Source: Alteromonas sp. V450
GTDB taxonomy: Bacteria; Pseudomonadota; Gammaproteobacteria; Enterobacterales; Alteromonadaceae
Direction: 5' to 3'
Length of the DNA stretch: 64,000 nucleotides
Assembly: GCF_001885075.1 (NCBI RefSeq)
Contig: NZ_MODU01000004.1
Coordinates: forward strand, 682,001-746,000
In this document: one piece after another, positions 33,617 to 40,810 of the stretch
How positions within the stretch are numbered: position 1 is the stretch's first letter
Layout of the letters: each line of letters begins with the position of its first letter
Notes under the pieces: generated by a model
Databases searched by the model: none
What the model saw: the letters and a program-made list of their open reading frames with translations, nothing else
What the model was told of the DNA's origin: nothing
Made by a program: the position numbers and the translations under genes

Positions 33617-36322
33617 CTAGTTGAGCTGCCATGTAAAGCCAAGCTCAAACGTGCGGCCGTATTCTTCATACTGCGCATTTTGGCTGCGAGTATCGAAATA
33701 GTTGTAGAAGGGTTCGTCACCTAAGTTGATGCCGTTAAAATACACCTGCATGCTGTCGTTGATGTAGTAGCGCGCCATGAAATCAACCTGTACATGATCA
33801 TCTTCAAATCTGAGCATGTCACCATCAATTTCTTCGAAATTGTCGCTTTTATAGGTGGTGGCTAGACGCACACTGAAGTCATTTGCTTCGTACCCAATAG
33901 TGATGTTGCCAATGCGGTCTGACTGATTCGGTAATTGGGTTTCAAACTTTTCGCCATCCAAGAAAGTTGTCGCTTCAGAGTCGGTAAAAGTGGCGTTGGT
34001 AGACACAATAAAGCCATTGTTGAAGGCTTTCACCCAAGATAATTCTAAGCCGGTTAAATCGGCAGAGTCGCCGTTTATCGGCTGTATGACTTCTTCAAAG
34101 CCTTCCCAACCAGTAGTGCCTGCAACATCAGCGTAAACAACAAAATTGTCGATATTTTTGTAGAACAGCCCCGCTGAAATTACACCAATGTCACCCGGGT
34201 AGTACTCAATCGATAGATCAACGTTTTGTGCTTCATAAGGCTGAAGTTCAGGGTTGCCAACTTCTGCCGCTCGTTCAGTCACAAATACGCCATCATCTTC
34301 TTCTGTTTTACTCTCGATAATTTGAAATGCCGCTACATCTTCAAATTTTGGTCTTGAAATAGTGTGGGTGTAGGCAGCGCGAAGCTGAAGTTTGTCTGAA
34401 ACGGTGTATCTGGCATTTACACTGGGTAACCAATGATCATAGTCACGTTCTGCTTCCCACGGCGTATTTACCACTTCTTCCACGTCGGTTTCTTCGTTTT
34501 CTACAAGCTCTACTCGCATACCCGATGTAGAAAAGTCAGTACGTTCATAGCGAACACCTGCAACCAGATGAAGTTTATCTATATCTACGCTGCCCATGAT
34601 ATATGCGGCAAAGATATCCTCTTCATTCACATAGGTCGCGCCGCGAGACTCCACCTCAGAATTTAGGCTGTCTAACTCAAAGCTGTCGCGGTTATCGTTG
34701 AAGTAATTACGCATTTTACTTCGATTAAGGCCTGGCCCAAAGTCACCAAGAGAGTAGTCTGGACTAGCAGCTCCAAATCGCGAAGCATCTAGGCCGTCGA
34801 AGTCGCCATCAAAAATAGCGATGCTGCTGTCGCGGTCTTTTTCTCGGCTTCGGTATTTCGAGCCAAATTTTAACTCACCGATGTAGCCCCCAAAATTAAT
34901 GGGGCGAGCCGCGTCGAATTTAATGCTGGTTTCGGTATCTTTGGTGTAGTTATCTTCAAAGCTTATCTCATCGACCTCATAGGTTGATAAGTCCATGGCA
35001 TCAGCGTTTTGCGATACGGTTGGACGCATAGTATTTAAATCAGCTTCAATACTGTCATTTTCGGTTTTAAACACGTAGTACAGTGCATCCGGTTCGTCTT
35101 CATCAGACTTTGCATAACCGAGCTGCCAGTTTGCTTTCCAGGTATCTAGTTGGTGTTCACCGCCTAACGCTACGGTAAAAATACTTTGGCTTTCAAAACG
35201 GTCTTTGCTTTCTCTTTCTATTTCTGAGTCTTCGCCATCGAACGTGAATATATTGCCTTGGCGGTACTCGTCGTCAGAAAACTCACTGTAAAGTGTGCGA
35301 AGAAAGTATTGGTTGTTGAAGTCAGGGCGAAAATCGATATTTAACGCACTACCTAAACGTTCGCGAGTGATCGTGTAGTGGCGTTGCTCAAGCTCATCGT
35401 CACCGTTACTTTCAACATTATCTGAGCCAAAGTCACGGTCAAAATAGGAAATAGCGCCAGCCACGCCCCATTCGGGTGAAAGCTTCTTAGTAAACGTACC
35501 AGAAAGTTTTGGGCTGGTTTCATCGCGTAAATCATTTTGACTGGCTTGTACGGTAACGCTCGCGGTATCTCGAGCCTTATCAAATGCACTCACGCTTTTT
35601 ACCGCGACTGAACCACCAATGGCGTCTGCGTCCATATCGGGCGTTACCGATTTAGACACCTCTAAAGTCTGGATAAGTTCAGAAGGAATAACGTCAAGTG
35701 CTACTGAGCGAACACCCGATTCAGGCGAGGGAATATTTAAGCCATTAATGGTTACGTTATTTAAGTTGGGGTCGATACCGCGTATGCCGACGAAACGACC
35801 TTCACCCTGATCTCGCTCAATTGATAAGCCTGGTAAACGCTGTAACGATTCTGCAGCATTTTGGTCTGGAAACTGTCCAATGGCATCCGCAGATACAATA
35901 GACGAGATACGATCTGAAGTTCGTTGCTGATTTATGGCGCTTGCCTGACCGCTTCGTTGACCGCGTACTAAGATTTCATCAATGGTATCGCCGCTGCCAA
36001 ACTCCACGGCTGCGCGCGCAATGCCGTTGTCTGTTACTTTTATCGTTTGCGTAACAGTTTCCTCACCAAGGTAAGAAATTTCTAGCGTGTAAGTACCCTC
36101 TGGAATAGAGGGAAACCGAAATGTACCGTCTGTACCTGCTTCGGTGACCAGCCCTAATTCAAGAAGTTTGATTTGGGCACCGGTATAGCTGCGCGCCTGT
36201 GCCACATCTTTTACTGAACCGATAATTACGCCATCAGCAGCTGAAACAGGTGAAGCCATGCTTAGGCCTAATGCCGCTACGCAGGCAAGTGTAAGAGAAG
36301 AGTACGCGGTTTTAATTTTCAT
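33617..36322 (-). CDS. TonB-dependent outer-membrane receptor (phytase-linked)
   Basis: A 901-residue outer-membrane transporter. It has a signal peptide ending near ASPVSA-ADG, a carboxypeptidase-regulatory-like domain (about 30-110, with GTFRFPSIPEGTYTLEISYL), a plug starting near DEILVRGQRSGQAS and containing ESLQRLPGLSIERDQGEGR, and a 22-strand barrel ending FELGFTWQLN. The adjacent phytase on the same strand and an upstream PHO-box-like site suggest uptake of phytate or its inositol phosphates, as reported for phytase/receptor pairs in Shewanella-like bacteria. The substrate assignment is inference. Confidence 0.9.
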   Translation of the reverse strand: MKIKTAYSSLTLACVAALGLSMASPVSAADGVIIGSVKDVAQARSYTGAQIKLLELGLVTEAGTDGTFRFPSIPEGTYTLEISYLGEETVTQTIKVTDNGIARAAVEFGSGDTIDEILVRGQRSGQASAINQQRTSDRISSIVSADAIGQFPDQNAAESLQRLPGLSIERDQGEGRFVGIRGIDPNLNNVTINGLNIPSPESGVRSVALDVIPSELIQTLEVSKSVTPDMDADAIGGSVAVKSVSAFDKARDTASVTVQASQNDLRDETSPKLSGTFTKKLSPEWGVAGAISYFDRDFGSDNVESNGDDELEQRHYTITRERLGSALNIDFRPDFNNQYFLRTLYSEFSDDEYRQGNIFTFDGEDSEIERESKDRFESQSIFTVALGGEHQLDTWKANWQLGYAKSDEDEPDALYYVFKTENDSIEADLNTMRPTVSQNADAMDLSTYEVDEISFEDNYTKDTETSIKFDAARPINFGGYIGELKFGSKYRSREKDRDSSIAIFDGDFDGLDASRFGAASPDYSLGDFGPGLNRSKMRNYFNDNRDSFELDSLNSEVESRGATYVNEEDIFAAYIMGSVDIDKLHLVAGVRYERTDFSTSGMRVELVENEETDVEEVVNTPWEAERDYDHWLPSVNARYTVSDKLQLRAAYTHTISRPKFEDVAAFQIIESKTEEDDGVFVTERAAEVGNPELQPYEAQNVDLSIEYYPGDIGVISAGLFYKNIDNFVVYADVAGTTGWEGFEEVIQPINGDSADLTGLELSWVKAFNNGFIVSTNATFTDSEATTFLDGEKFETQLPNQSDRIGNITIGYEANDFSVRLATTYKSDNFEEIDGDMLRFEDDHVQVDFMARYYINDSMQVYFNGINLGDEPFYNYFDTRSQNAQYEEYGRTFELGFTWQLN

Positions 36323-36695
36323 TTATTTTCCAGTTAATTAAGCAGTAAAAAGGCGTTTTGAATAAGTGCTAAATAAGTGAATGAGTACCCTAAGAACACT
36401 GCATGACAGTTATATGACGATTTAACAGAACAAAAGGCTCGCTTTCGGCAATTGTCTTTTTTTTGCAAACGGTTGAGCTAATTTGACCCTAATTTAAGTG
36501 GTTGAATTTAATTGATTTAAATTTCATTTCTAGCGTTCTTTGAGTTCGTTGCCATCAAGATGTCACATTGCTGAGCCAAACTGACCCTCGACAGTTTCAT
36601 CAGATTTGGTCAAGACTCTTGTTTTGGTTGAAGCGCTGGTGGTCGCCGGACTAACGGGTGATGCATCTAATACAAGAGAACTCAAAGAGAGCACT
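36323..36695. other. Divergent intergenic region, TonB receptor to GGDEF gene
   Basis: A 373-bp spacer with the PHO-box-like site at 36403-36420. A TTG-initiated extension of the GGDEF-like frame begins at 36606 within this region but has no ribosome site. No other element was recognised. Confidence 0.45.
36403..36420 (-). promoter_or_regulatory. PHO-box-like PhoB site upstream of the receptor-phytase genes
   Basis: On the minus strand the site reads TCGTCAT-ATAA-CTGTCAT, compared with the consensus CTGTCAT-A(A/T)A(A/T)-CTGTCAY. Two 7-mers are separated by 4 bp as required, about 80 bp before the receptor start. A TAGGGT follows 10 bp downstream as a possible -10. It fits control by phosphate starvation. 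Confidence 0.6.
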
Positions 36696-37607
36696 ATGTT
36701 TACCTTTACAAATACAACACAATTTAGGCATCACAAGCTTTGGCTCGCATTTACATTTTGCGTAGTGGCATTGGCGATTTGTTTAGCCTTTATGTTTGGA
36801 AATGCGAAAGAAAGTGCGGTGATATCAGGCCTTGATATTGTGGGGGAGGGGAGCATTGCTTTTTTAACTCTGGCGTGGATGCTAGCAGCGCTTGCCAGCC
36901 GTCCTCCCGGCAAAGTAACCAGTCTTCTCACTGTCGGGCTCGGCTTCTTCTTATTCTCGGTCAGCTTAGATTTCTTAGATGAGTTTTTTCATTATCCAGA
37001 CGCGGCTTATTGGATAAGTATGATCGAGTCTTACCCAGCAGCTGTGGGTATGGTAGTGATGACTGCGGCACTGTATCAGTGGCATTTAGAGCAGCGCGCA
37101 TTGAATTTACAATTACGACGTAGAGAATGGGACTTTCGCGATCATGATGCCATCGATCCAATCACTCAACTTTACCGCGCAGAGTATTGGAAAGCACAAA
37201 TTAATAAGCTACAGCAGTCGGGAAAGTCGGCGGTTATCGCTATTATCGATATTAACAACTTCTCTTTATTTAACCAAAAACATGGGTACACAGAAGGCGA
37301 TAGGTATCTGCACGACATTGCGCAATTGGTGATCATGAATTTGCGTCAGCAAGATTTAGCATGCCGCTATGCCGGTGATAGGTTTGCTATATTGATGCCC
37401 GACGTCTCGCCTATTCAGGCTGACGTTATCCTCAACGATATCAAAGTGAGCATTCAGCACCTTGCGTTTAGACACAGCCAAAATGCAAACGCTATTTACA
37501 CCACAGCACGCAGTACTCAAGTGACTTTGCTATCCAACCAACGCCTTGCAACAGTGCTCAACACCATGCTCTCAAAACTTGAACGGGCCCATGACAGCGC
37601 AGCGTAA
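36696..37607 (+). CDS. Membrane protein with degenerate GGDEF domain
   Basis: About 303 residues: a hydrophobic N-terminal part with roughly four membrane segments (residues ~10-120) and a C-terminal GGDEF-fold domain starting at HDAIDPITQLYRAEYWKAQ. The signature loop is CRYAGDRFAILMP, i.e. AGDRF in place of GGDEF, so cyclase activity is doubtful; an effector-binding or regulatory role is possible. I use the ATG at 36696 following AAAGAGAG; the frame is open to a TTG at 36606. It is divergent from the phytate locus. Confidence 0.75.
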   Translation: MFTFTNTTQFRHHKLWLAFTFCVVALAICLAFMFGNAKESAVISGLDIVGEGSIAFLTLAWMLAALASRPPGKVTSLLTVGLGFFLFSVSLDFLDEFFHYPDAAYWISMIESYPAAVGMVVMTAALYQWHLEQRALNLQLRRREWDFRDHDAIDPITQLYRAEYWKAQINKLQQSGKSAVIAIIDINNFSLFNQKHGYTEGDRYLHDIAQLVIMNLRQQDLACRYAGDRFAILMPDVSPIQADVILNDIKVSIQHLAFRHSQNANAIYTTARSTQVTLLSNQRLATVLNTMLSKLERAHDSAA

Positions 37608-37685
37608 TTAAGCCAGTTTAGTGGCGAAAGTAATAGGTAAGGGTAACCGGTGAAGATAAATGAAGATGCCTGCAGCGAGTAACTC

Positions 37686-38909
37686 ATGGATTTAACGTTA
37701 CCACGACTCAACGCACTACGAGATTCTGCTGACGAAGAGAAAGCTGCAGGAGCTCAGCGTCGTTATTTAACAGGTCTATCTGGCATGGGTGTCTCTGTAA
37801 ATGGGGATTCTGATGGGCTTGGCGTGGGTGTCTCTGGTAGTGATAACGTAGTGATGTCTAGCCAAGAGAAAGTGATCTTTGGGTATTGGTTGGTACAGGC
37901 GGTACTCAATGTGTCGCTGTCTCGTGGCGCTAATAAAAATAAGCTGTTGCGCGGTACAGGTATTTTTGAAGATGCGCTGAAACCCAATACACTCTTAAGC
38001 ATAAATCAATATTCATCGCTGTTACTGAATGTTCAAAACCAAGCAAAAGGCGGCGATGTAAGTTTTTTGCTGGGAGGGGCTTTGGCGTCGCAGTGGCTAT
38101 TTAGTCCACTTAGTGTGCTTAAATCATGTGAGGATGTTGAGCAGCTACTTTTACACCTTACTCAACGCCATACATTCAGGTGGTGTAGCTTACCGCTGTG
38201 CCAGTTTCAGCGTTTTGAAACCGCCGATCATATAATCTTAGTGCCTCAGTTCACCGGGGTAAGCAGCAAGCATCTTCAGTTCATCATTGAAGTGGCATTC
38301 GCAACCGTTGTCGCACTCATGAAAAGTATTGCAAATAAGCGATTGCGTTTGTCTTTTACTTTTACCGGGAGTCGACCAAAAAATATTGCTGATTACGAAA
38401 CCCACCTTGGACTTAAGTTATCGTTTAATCGCCCTTTTAACAGTATTTGCATTGAAAAAGATGTATTACGCGAACCTTTGGAGAAGGCAGTTCAGCCGAA
38501 TTGCTCTGCTGGTTTGCAGGTATTGTCGAAAGACTGTTTTAATGAAAGTACAACGCAAATAAAAGAAAGGGCTTCTGTTGAACTACATAATCGTTTGTCT
38601 TTGCCTGATTTTGTGAGGCGTTATGTTTATGTGTCCTCAAGCACACAGGCATCAAATATCGGGTTACCTGAATTGGCGTATGCTTTTGATATCAGTGTGG
38701 CTACGCTTAAGCGGAAATTAAAGGAATACGGTACTAGCTATCGCGCGCTGTGTGAAGAAGTACAGCGCAATCATGCACTTTTGCTTCTGTCGGTTCAAAA
38801 GGTCAGTAATGAGGCAGCGGCCAATTCAATGGGAATTAACGATTTACCTAACTTTAGACGTACGGTAAAAAGGCTTACCGGTAAAACTCCTAGCGAACTG
38901 AGAATTTAA
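37686..38909 (+). CDS. AraC-family transcriptional regulator
   Basis: A transcription factor with the N-terminal Arabinose_bd-like domain of the OruR/ArgR-type AraC regulators (from FGYWLVQAVLNVSLSRG, including LLRGTGIFEDALK) and a C-terminal double helix-turn-helix: LPELAYAFDISVATLKRKLK and SNEAAANSMGINDLPNFRRT, ending with KRLTGKTPSELR. The first ~56 residues lie outside the domain and contain two copies of the dispersed motif, translated as glycine/valine/serine-rich sequence. An ATG at 37854 would give the usual ~350-residue length, so the true start may be there. The target genes are unknown. Confidence 0.8.
   Translation: MDLTLPRLNALRDSADEEKAAGAQRRYLTGLSGMGVSVNGDSDGLGVGVSGSDNVVMSSQEKVIFGYWLVQAVLNVSLSRGANKNKLLRGTGIFEDALKPNTLLSINQYSSLLLNVQNQAKGGDVSFLLGGALASQWLFSPLSVLKSCEDVEQLLLHLTQRHTFRWCSLPLCQFQRFETADHIILVPQFTGVSSKHLQFIIEVAFATVVALMKSIANKRLRLSFTFTGSRPKNIADYETHLGLKLSFNRPFNSICIEKDVLREPLEKAVQPNCSAGLQVLSKDCFNESTTQIKERASVELHNRLSLPDFVRRYVYVSSSTQASNIGLPELAYAFDISVATLKRKLKEYGTSYRALCEEVQRNHALLLLSVQKVSNEAAANSMGINDLPNFRRTVKRLTGKTPSELRI
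37786..37833 (+). repeat. Two TGGGTGTCT motifs at the AraC gene start
   Basis: Exact copies at 37786-37794 (GCATGGGTGTCTCTGTAA) and 37825-37833 (GCGTGGGTGTCTCTGGTA), 39 bp apart. They lie in the non-conserved first 50 codons or, if the gene begins at 37854, in its leader. Confidence 0.7.
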
Positions 38910-39363
38910 CGAGAATGACTAAAGTGTGCCTATGCACATTCCTGCGTAAAAGATCTATGCCACAAAGATATGCAATACGGCTGTAAAAAAGACCTATGCC
39001 ACAAAGCTATGCGATAAAGCTATAAAAAAGAACTAGGCCACACCGCTATGCAATAAGGCTAAAAAACTAGGCTAAACACGCCTTCAACTGCCAAACGGCT
39101 GTCGTCTCATCTAATCAGAAATTCAAAATCTGAGTTAATGGCGGCGTTTTGCACAATGCAGGTGAGAGAGTCGTTAGAAAGTAAATCCCTTTTCAATGTC
39201 GCAAAAAACTTTTATCCTTTGCTGCTTTAGCTTTTTACGGTTCAAGACCGTCACAATATGGTTTCGTTGAAGCTTTTTTACGCATTCGCAACCGGCAGGT
39301 GGCTTTTCCGCGTAGCCTTTAAACTTTTGCAGTCACGCAATAAAACCCAAAAGAGAGTGTTCT
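38910..39363. other. Intergenic region with tandem repeat
   Basis: A 454-bp gap before the antiporter gene. The left part holds a 39-bp tandem repeat (38951-39066). The remainder is unremarkable; no promoter or small gene was called. Confidence 0.45.
38951..39066. repeat. Three imperfect 39-bp tandem repeats
   Basis: Units at 38951-38989, 38990-39028 and 39029-39066 share the frame AGAnCTAkGCCACA..GmTATGCrATA...GCT.TAAAAA. Unit 3 is 38 bp and the most diverged, and a partial fourth start (CTAGGCTAAAC) follows. The unit length is a multiple of three, and the first two units each contain a 9-codon ATG frame (MPQRYAIRL and MPQSYAIKL). Function unknown. Confidence 0.75.
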
Positions 39364-40710
39364 GTGCACGAAAATAATGACATTGCACCAAATTCTATCG
39401 CACCCAACCCGCTAGGTTTAACGCCAATTTTGCTTTTTGTGATTCTTGTTGTCGTGACAGGCGTTACTACAAACGATATTACCGCAATGCCCATTTTGGT
39501 TGCGTTTTTTATCAGCGCTGGCTACGGCCTATGTTTAAACCCGAAAGGGAAAAAGGTCAGCTTCCCTGAAAAAGTACAAACGTTTTGTAAAGGCGGGGGC
39601 GATAAAAACATTATTCTCTTGGTGCTTATATTCCTGTTAGCCGGTGCATTCTATGCGGTAACTATTGATATTGGCGCACGAGATGCCACGGTTAATATGG
39701 CACTACAATTTGTGCCTTCCGCACTTATACTGCCAGGCCTGTTTTTGATTTGCTGTTTCATATCATTTTCAATGGGCACATCCATGGGCACCATTACCGC
39801 GCTCTCGCCCATAGGTGCAGGTCTTGCCGCAAGCTTAGGACTGCCGGTGGAAATGGCGCTAGGTATTGTTGTGGGGGGCGCAATGTTTGGTGATAACCTT
39901 TCGTTTGTTTCAGACACCACCATTGCTGCAACCCGTACCCAAGGCGTACAACTAAAAGACAAGTTCAAGGCAAACTTAATGGTTGCTGTGCCGGCGTGCA
40001 TCGTCACCATGGCGTTGCTGCTTATGGTAGATGTTGATACTTCAGGTATTGTTGAAGGTGGCAGCTACGATTTTTGGCGCATAGTACCGTACTTGTGCAT
40101 TATCGCTTTTGCGCTAACAGGGTTTAACGTCATTAGCGTACTTGCAGTGGGAATTGCCAGTGCCTGTGTAGTAGGCTTGCTACAAGGCAGCTTTACGCCA
40201 CTTTCAATGATGCAGAGCATTCAAAAAGGGATGGGCTGGATGCAGGACTTAGCTATGATTGCCATAACCATAGGCGGTATTGTAGCGCTTATGCACGCTA
40301 ACGGCGGTATAACCTGGTTAATAGAACGCTTGACCCGCAAAGTTACCTCAAAGAAAGGCGCTGAGTTTAGTATTGCTGGCTTGGTTAGCTTTTTGGACAT
40401 TACAACGGCGAACAACACTATTGCGATAGTTACCGCAGGCCCAATTGCTAAAGACCTGAACGAAAAATACGGTGTTGACCCTCGTCGTACCGCATCACTT
40501 TTGGATATCTTTTCGTGCAGTTTCCAAGGTTTGGTCCCTTACGGTGCGCAGCTTTTAAGTGCCGCTGCCGTAGTGGGTATTTCACCTTTGGCCATTACGC
40601 CGTACTGCTGGTACCCCATGCTGATTTTTGTGTTTGGTGTGGCGGCCATTTGGTTCGGTTTTCCCCGTTTTAAAACGCCCCAAGACGATGAATTAACCCA
40701 AAGCGCTTAA
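39364..40710 (+). CDS. NhaC-family Na+/H+ antiporter-like transporter
   Basis: A 448-residue inner-membrane protein with about 11-12 hydrophobic segments. It matches the NhaC/ion-transporter branch: LTPILLFVILVVVTGV, FSMGTSMGTITALSPIGAGLA, GGAMFGDNLSFVSDTTIAATR and DITTANNTIAIVTAGPIAKD, with conserved Asp/Thr/Asn residues in the transport core. The ion and co-substrate are uncertain; some relatives exchange organic anions or amino-acid derivatives. The start is GTG at 39364. A hairpin terminator follows. Confidence 0.85.
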   Translation: MHENNDIAPNSIAPNPLGLTPILLFVILVVVTGVTTNDITAMPILVAFFISAGYGLCLNPKGKKVSFPEKVQTFCKGGGDKNIILLVLIFLLAGAFYAVTIDIGARDATVNMALQFVPSALILPGLFLICCFISFSMGTSMGTITALSPIGAGLAASLGLPVEMALGIVVGGAMFGDNLSFVSDTTIAATRTQGVQLKDKFKANLMVAVPACIVTMALLLMVDVDTSGIVEGGSYDFWRIVPYLCIIAFALTGFNVISVLAVGIASACVVGLLQGSFTPLSMMQSIQKGMGWMQDLAMIAITIGGIVALMHANGGITWLIERLTRKVTSKKGAEFSIAGLVSFLDITTANNTIAIVTAGPIAKDLNEKYGVDPRRTASLLDIFSCSFQGLVPYGAQLLSAAAVVGISPLAITPYCWYPMLIFVFGVAAIWFGFPRFKTPQDDELTQSA

Positions 40711-40742
40711 ATTCTCGTAACGCTTAACACACTGGCTTTTTA

Positions 40743-40775
40743 GGGCGGTATCTTCTAGGATCACCGCCCGAATTT
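40743..40775 (+). terminator. Candidate terminator after the antiporter gene
   Basis: GGGCGGT (40743-40749) and ACCGCCC (40763-40769) form a 7-bp stem, extended by ATC/GAT with a bulge, followed by GAATTTTATTG. Confidence 0.55.
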
Positions 40776-40810
40776 TATTGATGATTAGAAACACGCTTTA
40801 GGATGTCACT

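Noticed and set aside
38951..39066. CRISPR-like array
   Set aside because: Repeats are directly adjacent, with no unique spacers, and no cas genes are present.
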